From: Siphonodentalium dalli
Lineage: Eukaryota; Mollusca; Scaphopoda; Gadilida; Siphonodentaliidae
Length of the DNA stretch: 64,000 nucleotides
Assembly (NCBI GenBank): GCA_032622095.1
Contig: CP136063.1
Span: 143,673,950-143,737,949, forward strand
Direction: 5' to 3'
In this document: positions 35,088-43,216 of the stretch, piece after piece
Numbering within the stretch: the first letter of the stretch is position 1
How the letters are laid out: every line of letters starts with the position of its first letter
Notes under the pieces: model-generated
The model's database searches: none
The model's input: the letters and a program-made list of their open reading frames with translations, nothing else
What the model was told of the DNA's origin: nothing
Translations under genes and position numbers: made by a program

Positions 35088-35405
35088 ACGCTCTTCATTA
35101 GCGACAACGAGAGAAACACTCTTTAAATTATATTATGTATATAAATAAAATATTGTAAATACAATCATTTATCGTTCTTATATTATCATATGTATGATTG
35201 GGAAAATAACATATATATATATATATATATATATATCTATATATATATATGACTGGGTTGAGGGGCTGTGGGGAGAGGCGGGTGAGGTGTATTAGGGCTG
35301 TTGCCAAAAAAACAAAAAACTATTGTTTTTTTTTGTCAAAAGCCAAAAACAAAGGTATGTGAGCCCCCCCGAATGAAAAAAGATAATCGATACATATATA
35401 TATAT
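35088..35405. other. Convergent intergenic region, left arm
   Basis: Separates the rightward capsid/protease genes from leftward TBP. It contains AATAAA at 35144-35149 (polyadenylation signal for the + genes), a (TA)n run at about 35209-35250, a G-rich stretch 35251-35306 missing from the right arm, and A/T-run hairpin sequence around 35307-35350. Confidence 0.6.
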
Positions 35406-35930
35406 TTATTCTGAAAGTAATTCAAGTTCACATATAGTAGGATATACAATATTTAACATCTGCTTTTCACTTTTAATGCCTGTAATCACAATTTTTCCAT
35501 TATGAAAGCATGTAAAATGTATTTTCTCACATCGGAACATTGCCGCAGGGAACAGCTCTGATTCGTAAGAACATTCCATAAGTTTCACTAAAACGTTTAA
35601 GTCAAGTTTTCCATTTAACTGACAAAATGCAGACATTGTCAAAATTTTTATGGAATGTAATCTCACGCGCCAACCACATTTTTGAATATGTCGAGCGTAT
35701 CGACGCAGTCGAACGCGTGTCTGTTTGACATTATCAGAACGCCCGTTAACACATATTTTACCAGTGCTAAACACGAGACAACATCCACCGAATTTAGAAT
35801 GTTTCCATACAACTCCGCTAAACTTTTTGGAATTGTATTCAATGTTCGAGCAGCCGAGTGTCAAATCCCTTAGATTAATGGAACAGTTCAAATCTGCAGA
35901 ACATACGACATTAGTTATTCGTAGCATCAT
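35406..35930 (-). CDS. TATA-binding-protein homologue
   Basis: 174 residues, an almost complete TBP core with no N-terminal extension. Two repeats: residues about 4-87 (ITNVVCSADLNC, IEYNSKKFSGVV, LVFSTGKICVNG, RRYARHIQKCG) and 91-172 (IKILTMSAFCQL, SYESELFPAAMFR, FHNGKIVITG, IVYPTI). The four DNA-kinking Phe positions of TBP are kept: F37 and F54 in repeat 1, F127 and F142 in repeat 2. The E-x-E of the second-repeat stirrup (E123, E125), which contacts TFIIB in cellular TBP, is also kept. It should bind TATA DNA and recruit host TFIIB. It starts 11 bp after the PC4-like stop on the same strand, so the pair is probably co-transcribed. Divergence from cellular TBP, especially in the stirrup loops (KHSKFGGC, HF), argues against a recent host copy. 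Confidence 0.85.
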   Translation of the reverse strand: MMLRITNVVCSADLNCSINLRDLTLGCSNIEYNSKKFSGVVWKHSKFGGCCLVFSTGKICVNGRSDNVKQTRVRLRRYARHIQKCGWRVRLHSIKILTMSAFCQLNGKLDLNVLVKLMECSYESELFPAAMFRCEKIHFTCFHNGKIVITGIKSEKQMLNIVYPTICELELLSE

Positions 35931-35941
35931 AGGAGTAATGT

Positions 35942-36316
35942 TTAGATGAATGTCTGCATCCGGTTAATCAAACATGTTCTATCACCGTTGGGGCAGCATT
36001 CCATACATCTTAAAGATCCTTCCTGGTTTTGGTGATCGTCGGTCAAATAGCACTGCACAGTCTGATCAATTTCAGGAATATTAGCACACAGGACGAATAT
36101 AGCTCCAGCTAGTTCTTCAAATTGATCGAATGTCAGAGATATTCCGTATTTGGTTGCACACAAATCATCTGAATGTTCAGGCAGCCAATACCTGCGAATG
36201 TCAACACGTGGGATGCCGCTCTTTATAGTAATGAAGAAATTCTCACCGATATGACGTCTCATGAATACATCGGATTCCCCCGTGTTGATATTCGCAGGTA
36301 TTGGCTGCCTGAACAT
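35942..36316 (-). CDS. PC4/Sub1-like transcription cofactor with Cys-rich tail
   Basis: 124 codons. Residues 27-88 fit the PC4 fold: strand FFITIKSG, then RVDIRRYW, KYGISLT and the helix DQFEELAG...IPEIDQTV. Cellular PC4 binds single-stranded or melted DNA and assists TBP-dependent initiation. The tail has C104, C107, C108 and C115 (CMECC, then six residues, Cys), a possible metal site. The first 12 residues are not native: 36281-36316 belongs to the right arm and is the complement of codons 37-48. The authentic start is therefore lost, and this copy reads across the palindrome centre. A functional product would need the hybrid ATG. Confidence 0.72.
   Translation of the reverse strand: MFRQPIPANINTGESDVFMRRHIGENFFITIKSGIPRVDIRRYWLPEHSDDLCATKYGISLTFDQFEELAGAIFVLCANIPEIDQTVQCYLTDDHQNQEGSLRCMECCPNGDRTCLINRMQTFI
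36173..36316. repeat. Palindrome centre: 36-bp inverted repeat with 72-bp spacer
   Basis: 36173-36208 and 36281-36316 are inverted copies with one mismatch (ATGTTCAGGCAGCC and its complement). The 72 bp between are present only once and encode the first strand of the left PC4 domain on the minus strand. So the left arm ends at 36280, and the right arm begins at 36281 inside PC4 codon 37. Confidence 0.8.
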
Positions 36317-36739
36317 TCAGATGATTTGTGTGCAACCAAATACGGAATATCTCTGACATTCGACCAAATTGAAGAACTAGCTGGTAAAATATGTGTTAAC
36401 GGGCGTTTTGATAATGTCAAACAGACACGCGTTCGACTGTGTCGATACGCTCGACATATTCAAAAATGTGGTTGGCGCGTGAGATTACATTCCATAAAAA
36501 TTTTGACAATGTCTGCATTTTGTCAGTTAAATGGAAAACTTGACTTAAACGTTTTAGTGAAACTTATGGAATGTTCTTACGAATCAGAGCTGTTCCCTGC
36601 GGCAATGTTCCGACGTGAGAAAATACATTTTACATACTTTCATAATGGAAAAATTGTGATTACAGGCATTAAAAGTGAAAAGCAGATGTTAAATATTGTA
36701 TATCCTACTATATGTGAACTTGAATTACTTTCAGAATAA
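36173..36739 (+). pseudogene. In-frame fusion of PC4 front half and TBP rear two-thirds, right arm
   Basis: 188 codons, open. The first 36 residues read spacer and left-arm antisense sequence. Then RVDIRRYW to FDQIEELAG of PC4 is joined directly to KICVNGRFDNVKQ of TBP, dropping PC4 from codon 72 and TBP before codon 58. Left-arm coordinates of the missing piece are about 35760-36103 (344 bp); both edges share CTGG, pointing to a microhomology deletion. The rest of TBP runs intact to the stop, keeping the second repeat, but F37 and F54 of the first repeat are gone. A TBP saddle cannot form as usual, so I score it as a pseudogene, although it is an uninterrupted frame. Confidence 0.75.
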
Positions 36740-36984
36740 ATATATATATATATGTATCGATTATCTTTTTTCATTCGGGGGGGCTCACATACCTTTGTTT
36801 TTGGCTTTTGACAAAAAAAAACAATAGATTTTTTTTTATTTTTTTTTTATATATATATATATGTATTTTCCCAATCATACACATGATAATATAAGAACGA
36901 TAAATGATTGTATTTACAATATTTTATTTATATACATTATATAATTTAAAGAGTGTTTCTCTCGTTGTCGCTAATGAAGAGCGT
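36740..36984. other. Convergent intergenic region, right arm
   Basis: Mirror of 35088-35405, but shorter. It holds a G-run near 36777, poly-T with short (TA)n near 36826-36864, and TTTATT at about 36923, which on the minus strand is the AATAAA of the capsid/protease series. Confidence 0.6.
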
Positions 36985-37431
36985 TTACAGAATATATTTC
37001 AACATAAAATCCTTAATAATTAAATCATTATACATATAATTATTGGCACTGAAACGCCTCATTATATTTTCTAGACTGTATCCACACAGTTTATAGAATG
37101 CAAAGTATATGCAATAGGGACCGCATATATTAGAACCCTGTAATCTGTAATCATTACACTCGTAACGAGGTCCATTCAATAACAACACGTGTTTAAATCG
37201 TCCGTTGTAACACTCAGGTTTTAACCCCATCGGGTCGAAGAACTCTGATAGTTTATGTTCATGGAATATCATCAATGTCCAGTGGCGTCCAGGTTGGCTA
37301 CTCTCGTCAGTGTTAACTATATACATCCGGGGATATTGGATATAAAGAGGTAATTTGTCTATGGGACAAACATCTATCTCATTATGGTTTGTGAAACTAT
37401 TTATCGCCCTCATGAGTCCGCGTGTATTCAT
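36985..37431 (-). CDS. Adenain/Ulp1-type protease, right arm
   Basis: 148 residues, uninterrupted. It keeps H50, D66, Q98 and C103 of the predicted catalytic set. It differs from the left copy at four positions (S37Y, T67P, L139F, L140M, left to right arm by my count). Pro67 follows the catalytic-type Asp and may change the loop. Its ATG again overlaps the capsid stop by one base. It would process virion proteins in maturation. Confidence 0.83.
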   Translation of the reverse strand: MNTRGLMRAINSFTNHNEIDVCPIDKLPLYIQYPRMYIVNTDESSQPGRHWTLMIFHEHKLSEFFDPMGLKPECYNGRFKHVLLLNGPRYECNDYRLQGSNICGPYCIYFAFYKLCGYSLENIMRRFSANNYMYNDLIIKDFMLKYIL

Positions 37432-38693
37432 TATTCAATGCAAACTTTACGACTCTCGTCAACTTTGAGAGCGGCAGGAAATTTGGCATAAACAATTACC
37501 GTACAATTGTCTTTTAAAGCCGATGAGAATTTAATCTCAAGGCGTGTGTGACCTTTCTGAGGTATGACTCTATCGTGATTAATTCCTTGCGGGTAAATCC
37601 TATATATGCAATAACCTTTCGCATAATCCTCATAAGTAATATGAACGGCTTTTCGTTTCACATATTTTATTATCGTATTGTAAGCTTCTACATATTCCTT
37701 ACTGGTAAAGTTCGGTTGTAGTGCTTGGGCGGGCATAGACTGCCCGTTGACGTAAAATCCGACGAAGTTGCATCCAAAAGTCGCAAAGTTGGACGGGTTC
37801 TTATCGCGTGAACCGCTTTCAGCCTTTGATGATACTAAGCCAATAATACAGCTACTAGGTACGTCTCCTTGAAATAGATTATCTTCTCCCAAACTTAATG
37901 CACCTTTTGACACTGTATACGACTTTATAATAGATTTTGAAAAAGGATAACACGCATTCCTTTTCTTGAGTGACTCAGTATGACTGAGTAATACACCCGG
38001 GTTAACTTTCACAGTCGCTAGTCTCAAATTAGCTCCCTGTATTTTCAACTTGTATGTCTCAGTGGTTCCCGTATACATCAGTCTAAAAACATCTCTTGTC
38101 TGCCAGAATTTTAACGTGAGCGGGAGACCAATTAGTTGTAATTTGTCCTGTTGGAAGAAGTCAAGCTGAATTGATCCCATAATATCCATTATTTGACTAG
38201 TACGGGTTGTTTTGGACCTGTAATACAGGACAGAGTTCCCGCTTTTCGAATCTGCCAGGTCCATACCACCTGCCGTGTCCTTTTCGAACGCTTGTCCATG
38301 TAGCTGTTCCTTACGTTCAGTTTCTAAGAGTACATCGAAATATGCTTTGTATGGATAATTCGGCCCGACTTGACTCACGGGAACTTGCTGTATATTCAAA
38401 TCGACCTGCGAAAATATTGAATGTAGGGGTGCATTTATCAGACCCACATCGTCATTAACGGTTAGAGCCGAACCATCTTGCTTGGTTATTTTGAGTTTGA
38501 GAAGTAGCAATGTGCGTTTGAGGTCCATGTAGGTTGTGGCCATGGCGGGAATATTGAACTCCAAAGCTGCAGTGTCTGTCAGTTGATTCACGGGCCTGTA
38601 ATTTATCCATTCTGTCGATTGTATTCCACTGTCATCCACCGGCGATTCAAATAATGCCAATTTATCGGTATGGTACTCTCTGTATTCATTCAT
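37431..38693 (-). CDS. Major capsid protein, right arm, intact
   Basis: 420 residues, the only full-length capsid gene in the dimer. The N-terminus YREYHTDKLALFESPVDD is typical of the F54H12.2-like family, followed by ALEFNIPAMATTYMDLKR. These proteins form the double-jelly-roll hexons of Polinton virions. No enzymatic motif is expected. It starts 8 bp after the accessory-protein stop and overlaps the protease ATG. The length is somewhat below the larger Polinton capsid proteins I know of, so assignment rests on family pattern and neighbours, not on a fold prediction. Confidence 0.78.
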   Translation of the reverse strand: MNEYREYHTDKLALFESPVDDSGIQSTEWINYRPVNQLTDTAALEFNIPAMATTYMDLKRTLLLLKLKITKQDGSALTVNDDVGLINAPLHSIFSQVDLNIQQVPVSQVGPNYPYKAYFDVLLETERKEQLHGQAFEKDTAGGMDLADSKSGNSVLYYRSKTTRTSQIMDIMGSIQLDFFQQDKLQLIGLPLTLKFWQTRDVFRLMYTGTTETYKLKIQGANLRLATVKVNPGVLLSHTESLKKRNACYPFSKSIIKSYTVSKGALSLGEDNLFQGDVPSSCIIGLVSSKAESGSRDKNPSNFATFGCNFVGFYVNGQSMPAQALQPNFTSKEYVEAYNTIIKYVKRKAVHITYEDYAKGYCIYRIYPQGINHDRVIPQKGHTRLEIKFSSALKDNCTVIVYAKFPAALKVDESRKVCIE

Positions 38694-38701
38694 GATTTTG
38701 G

Positions 38702-39019
38702 CTAATCGAATATAGTTTTCACTTTCTTAGTATTATTAGCCAAACCGCTAGCTAACACTCTCTTATTGTTTTTTTTGGACGCTTTACATGCGTGTGTCAA
38801 CTTATTTTCTGCAACTTCGGCCTTAGCCATTTCAATCGCTTGCGCGACGGGCGTCACTACGTTAATATGTGGTTTTAGAACGTCTTCTTCCCTATCACTA
38901 TTTTGAGTTCTGTCAATAAAGTAGCGACCCTCATTATCTGGCGTTAACTTCCCATTAATCATGTCCCTGAAATGTTTTCTCCACTTTTCAATATCGGTTG
39001 GAATATACGTGATCGACAT
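38702..39019 (-). CDS. Small conserved Polinton accessory protein, right arm
   Basis: 105 residues, uninterrupted; the same protein as at 33053-33370 with a few substitutions (for example TDIEKW against TNIEKW, HACKASKKNN against HANKASKKTN). The W-x2-HF and QAIEMAK landmarks are preserved. It overlaps the damaged minor capsid gene at its 5' end. Function unknown. Confidence 0.58.
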   Translation of the reverse strand: MSITYIPTDIEKWRKHFRDMINGKLTPDNEGRYFIDRTQNSDREEDVLKPHINVVTPVAQAIEMAKAEVAENKLTHACKASKKNNKRVLASGLANNTKKVKTIFD

Positions 39020-39425
39020 GTTTCTTCAAATGTAGTGTACAAGTCACTCTTTTTTCTGCATTTATTTTAGAAAGTTTATCGCCTCTTATAAAAATCCTGA
39101 GACGCTGAAGTTTATCCTGCTTTACGTTTATGTAGAATGAGTCCTCAAAACTCCGCCAATCACCCGTATCACGTGTGTCGCTCTTTATAACCCTGGGATG
39201 GGGGATGATGTGTCACAAGCTATTGATTCTCCGCATATGTCCGAGCAAATATATAATAAATCCGTGTCTATATGATCAGTTATATTTATGTCTTCCCAAA
39301 CAACATAACAACCTTCCTTCCAATATTAATACACCAGGTAACTCTATTGTGAAGTCGAGAGGACGATTATCTGGATATTTATCAATGGAATCGTCGCTAG
39401 TCAGGTACAGATAATAATTATCCAT
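38988..39425 (-). pseudogene. Minor capsid protein, right arm, two compensating frameshifts
   Basis: Same length as the left copy (438 bp with stop), because one extra base near 39297 (TTTGGGAAGAC against TTTGAAAGAC) is offset by one missing base near 39194 (CATCCCAGG against CATCCTCAGG). About 35 codons between them are read in a wrong frame. The N-terminal signature YYLYLTSDDS and the C-terminal part are in the normal frame. Whether the shifted stretch hits a stop decides if any product forms. Either way the jelly-roll core would be scrambled, so I treat it as broken. Confidence 0.7.
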
Positions 39426-39429
39426 ATGA

Positions 39430-39927
39430 CTAGTTTCTAATTTTTTTCAAAAGAGAATCAATATTCATCTCTTCTCTTATAGTTTTATCAACATCACTGA
39501 ATATATACTTGAAGTCAGACCACTGGTTATACGGAATACTTATAATCGTCAGAGTGTTATTCACAACTCGCCTAATGACTGTATAAATGTGCCCTTGATT
39601 ATTACAGACTGTTACCGTAATGTTTGAGGGTATTGCCCACTTTTTCACGAAACCACAGGGGTGTTGTTCGTAATCATGGGGGTGTGACTCATTCGTATGA
39701 AGCAATTCATAATCCACCGGCTCACGCGGTATCTTCTTTGGAACTAAAATAAATGGTAGTGACAGAGTTATTGCCATAATAGTAATTCCTATCCATTTAA
39801 GGAGATTCATATGTAGACGACCGCATTCTGTTTGAAACATATTCGTCAAGGTACCTGTTCTATTATCCATGATTGTAATGGTTCCCGTGGATAGCTTACT
39901 CTTATTAATTTTGATATCTGGCGACAT
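39430..39927 (-). CDS. Membrane-anchored protein with possible PC4-like domain, right arm
   Basis: 165 residues. The hydrophobic span is longer than in the left arm (LLKWIGITIMAITLSLPFILV, about residues 43-63), a more convincing transmembrane helix. The left copy therefore probably lost 12 bp. The C-terminal segment VTVCNNQGHIYTVIRR to DVDKTIREE matches the left copy, with V for D in the DIRR motif. Its start overlaps the integrase 3' end by 23 bp. Confidence 0.5.
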   Translation of the reverse strand: MSPDIKINKSKLSTGTITIMDNRTGTLTNMFQTECGRLHMNLLKWIGITIMAITLSLPFILVPKKIPREPVDYELLHTNESHPHDYEQHPCGFVKKWAIPSNITVTVCNNQGHIYTVIRRVVNNTLTIISIPYNQWSDFKYIFSDVDKTIREEMNIDSLLKKIRN

Positions 39928-41006
39928 CAGACTCTAAAATCCATGAATTAAATTTGTCAGGCCATGAATGCCAGTGCACCATGGCTTCAGTTTGACCCTT
40001 TCGTTTCCTCTTTTTGACAATTTTATCTATTCTGTAAACTGTATCGTCATCAACGCGCACCCTTTGAAGTTCTGACTCGTAGAAAGCGCCCTCAATGGCT
40101 TCATCCAAGAAATCTGTCAATGTATACACGGGTATGTTCTGCCTGTAAAACTTCTTAGTTACTTTGAACAACTCTCCAGTCCATTTCTGAGAATATTCTC
40201 GGTCAAAGACTGCTTTGGTGTGTGATATTCTAACGATATCATTTACATTGTATTTGAACCTTTTCTTCAATTTACTTTTAACACCTCCCTTCCGTCTTAT
40301 TAACCACTGATCAAGGCGAGACTCATCTTCATTCTCAACAGTTATTGAGTCAGGGGTGGTACCCAACGAACGATGTATGGTATGGTTATAACTTTTCACA
40401 ATATCTTGTAGAATGTCGATATATCTAGCATTATTATGCTTTATCATATAACGTGAAATCTTCTGCTTTATAGTTTTATGGCCCGTTCCGAATAATTTGC
40501 TTTTGTTTCGTTTCGCGTAAAAATTTGAGATATATGAAGACCCTTAAGGTAACTTTTGACCCGTTTGTTTGTGAATTCCGAACCACGGTCCGTTCGGAGG
40601 AGGCGAGGGGTTCTTCCACCTTCAAATATATGTTTCATAGCATTGATCACATTAATTGCAGTTTTTCTCTTTATAGCTTCGCACCATAGCTTCCTAGAAA
40701 AAATGTCAATCATTATTAACACGTACGTGTAATTGTCTTTGGAAACATCATTCATATCCATGAGGTCTCCATCCCATTGACTGTTAGACGCGTTTACAAT
40801 AACACGAGACCTCGGGAATTTTCGTCTAACACTTTTTGTTAGGGAATAACTTTCATGATTTTGTAGCCACGCCACAATCTCCGCTTGGAAATGATGTGCT
40901 TATTTTCAGATTTTACAGTCTGATGCAACTTTGTAGCTCCTGAGTACGATGCGGGGTGACCCGGATTAAAATAAATAGAACTCAAATAATCTTTCCAATC
41001 GGCCAT
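39905..41006 (-). pseudogene. Integrase, right arm, two single-base deletions
   Basis: Homologous to the intact integrase at 31070-32179. The first frameshift is near 40890 (AAGCGGAGATT against AAGCGCGAGATT), before the catalytic core. The second is near 40478 (CATAAAACT against CATAAAAACT), just after the Glu of the DDE set. A 6-bp in-frame deletion removes two residues before NYTYV. The core segment 40468-40875 still shows DLMDM, TDRGSEF and NYSERA, and the chromodomain remains in 39905-40447. No single frame spans them, so the gene is inactive as read. Confidence 0.85.
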
Positions 41007-41011
41007 ATTGT

Positions 41012-41392
41012 TCACAGTGATATCCACCGTTTCTTCTTTATCTTCATCAGTCTACCGGCGATTATACCCGGAGGTCTAGATATTTCACGCTTAATCTCTC
41101 TTATTTTCTTTTTTCTTTGTTTAGTGTGTGTCTTTTTCGATGTATTATTAGATGTGTTAACTCCTGATTTTTCGATTGCCTCCTGAGGTTCAGTCGCTTG
41201 AACTGTATTAACAATCTGATTATTCATCGGGTCCCTTTCTTTATTCATTTCGTCAGAATGGCTACTATTGTTTGCCGAGATGTCGCTGTGTTCAATATTA
41301 GGCTCCGATGAAACTTTTTTGAGTTCACTTTTTTCTGTGTACATCATATATCTTTCATACGGGATCAAAACAGTTTTCTTCACAGCCTCCAT
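41012..41392 (-). CDS. Charged accessory protein, right arm
   Basis: 126 residues from the ATG at 41392, overlapping the preceding stop as in the left arm. It differs by few residues from the left copy (MEAVKK against MESVKK; RLMKIKKK against RLTKIKKK). It has the LIPYERYMMY motif, a disordered polar middle and a basic tail. Role unknown. Confidence 0.58.
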   Translation of the reverse strand: MEAVKKTVLIPYERYMMYTEKSELKKVSSEPNIEHSDISANNSSHSDEMNKERDPMNNQIVNTVQATEPQEAIEKSGVNTSNNTSKKTHTKQRKKKIREIKREISRPPGIIAGRLMKIKKKRWISL

Positions 41393-41673
41393 CACAAAAA
41401 CTTTTTCAACTTAGGTTCAACGATGTTCAACATCAAAGCAATGGCGGGGGAGTGATTAATGACACTTTTTCTTTTCCTCAACAAACGCACAGATTTATCA
41501 CCCAATAATATATAAAATGATTTATAGCGCCGTAATTTAGCTTTTTGTTGAACTGTAACTGTTAAAATTTCATGTAGTAAATTGATCGTAATTTCAACCA
41601 GAACTTTCAACTGATTATTAGTTATCGATGTCAATAATGCATTTCGTTGAGATCTTGATTGGGTTGATGACAA
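41392..41673 (-). CDS. Small basic Polinton-type protein, right arm, open upstream
   Basis: Same conserved core as the left copy (KAKLRRYKSF, LGDKSV, LLRKRKS). In this arm the frame stays open for a further 34 codons to about 41775, overlapping the 3' end of the ATPase gene, and reads GTVSELSRDDKI and RLLRKELNFFR, which look like genuine protein. There is still no ATG. The two stops in the left arm are therefore secondary. Expression could use splicing from, or frameshifting off, the ATPase frame. Confidence 0.55.
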   Translation of the reverse strand: MSSTQSRSQRNALLTSITNNQLKVLVEITINLLHEILTVTVQQKAKLRRYKSFYILLGDKSVRLLRKRKSVINHSPAIALMLNIVEPKLKKFL

Positions 41674-41755
41674 TATTCTGAAAAAATTTAACTCCTTACG
41701 TAATAATCGACTAATTTTATCGTCGCGACTCAGCTCCGATACTGTCCCCTTCTTA

Positions 41756-42421
41756 TTACGTGGTAGGTACGTAAATTATAGGGTCTTTGTTGGGAAATAC
41801 GTCTGTTCGTAGTCTGTATTTATCCTCAGTGTGAGGGGACATATCTATTATAAGATACGCAAATGGTTTCTTCATACAATCCTTGTATGCATCAATGAGT
41901 ACTTTAGATTTACCGGGATACAATTGTCTACCCAATGTGGAAATTTGTGATCCATCCCTCAAATTTTTGAATAAAATTAGATACCACGTGTATAAGGCTA
42001 TAGTTCTCGCCGCCTTGCCTTGTGCGTATACATTTTGTGAAATAAATAACACCGAAAGACAGCGATGATGAGTTTGCTGCGTAAATAGTAATTCAATCTC
42101 TTTTTGGTCAATAATACGATGCATCAAGTCGTCTAATATTAACATATTATGTTTACCATCCGCAAATTCTTCGATTTCTGTTTGGGTAGGTAATCCTTGA
42201 TGCATGACCAAATTTTCGATTGATGATTCAATTTCATCATAGAAATTTTGATAAATACCGTAACAGTACATTATTTTCTTAGGTGGATCTCTAGAATACA
42301 TTCCACTAAGATTTTGTAGGAATCTGTAGACCCATCTCGTCTTACCAGAACCAGTCGGCCCATTGATGCAAATACTAGAACAAGGTTCAAATGGTATGGC
42401 GCTATGGTTAGTTGACCCCAT
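41756..42421 (-). CDS. Genome-packaging ATPase, right arm
   Basis: 221 residues, intact, with Walker A GPTGSGKT (21-28), Walker B LILDDL (94-99) and FISQN (126-130). Five residues differ from the left copy (I39S, H59N, L131V, N142Y by position of alignment, and Q214K near the C-terminus), none in a motif. TATA box CTTATATA (complement) lies 41 bp upstream at 42462-42469. Confidence 0.87.
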   Translation of the reverse strand: MGSTNHSAIPFEPCSSICINGPTGSGKTRWVYRFLQNLSGMYSRDPPKKIMYCYGIYQNFYDEIESSIENLVMHQGLPTQTEIEEFADGKHNMLILDDLMHRIIDQKEIELLFTQQTHHRCLSVLFISQNVYAQGKAARTIALYTWYLILFKNLRDGSQISTLGRQLYPGKSKVLIDAYKDCMKKPFAYLIIDMSPHTEDKYRLRTDVFPNKDPIIYVPTT

Positions 42422-42461
42422 TTTTGTTTACTGTGTCCTATTTATTAGTAGCTATACAGTT

Positions 42462-42469
42462 CTTATATA
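42462..42469 (-). promoter_or_regulatory. TATA box of the right-arm gene cluster
   Basis: TATATAAG on the minus strand, 41 bp before the ATPase ATG, identical in sequence and spacing to the left arm. Confidence 0.5.
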
Positions 42470-42727
42470 CATCATAAGTAAACATTTGTTATGGAAGGCG
42501 AGTGTAGATCAGCTTTATATGGGTCGGAAGTGTGGTCTGATAAGGTTGATGGAAGAGAACGTGTAGGTTGAAGAGGCTATGGCAGGAACGAATATCTTCG
42601 GTGAAGATACAGAGGACCATTCTAATGTTCAGAGACACGTACAAAACTGGTGTAAACGAATTACCATGATGACACTGCAACCTGTAATATTATAAAAACC
42701 TAAAGTTCTTATAACATCATTGGTGCG

Positions 42728-43216
42728 GTGTCTTATCACATGTACGTATTATGTATAAATATTTATGATAACTATTTATCGCGTTAATGCTAACAATGAC
42801 ACAGCTTATCACCTTACGTGATCATATCCCGTTAAACAACTAATGATGTTCAGACACGCTATCGATAGCTTAATTGAAAGCGTGTCAGTACATTCATAAA
42901 AGGAAGCTTCGTCATAGATATTTGTATACCATGACTCCAGAAAATAGTTAGCACAGATGAGGCAACATTATATAAGATTATATATGAGCGTAAGTATGAA
43001 TAGGTCGATAAGTGGTTATTACGTAAGGTTGTTATAACAACAACACAAATGTAACTTCTATTATTGAGTGTCTTATCACATGTACGTATTATGTATGCAT
43101 ATTTTTGATAACTAATTATCGCGTTAATGCTAACAATGACACAGCTTATCAACCTTACGTGATCATAACCCGTTAACAAGTAATGATGTTCAGACAAGCT
43201 ATCGATAACTTAATTG
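42728..43216. repeat. Two ~150-bp direct repeats, right arm outer region
   Basis: Copies at 42728-42876 and 43068-43216 are mirror images of those in the left arm (GTGTCTTATCACATGTACG, TTATCGCGTTAATGC, CTTACGTGATCAT, AGCTATCGATA). The outer edge of the right arm continues to about 43657, where homology with 28097-28157 ends. Confidence 0.8.

Noticed and set aside
39175-39414. Plus-strand 79-codon frame in the right arm
   Set aside because: It lies antisense to the damaged minor capsid gene and has no counterpart in the left arm.
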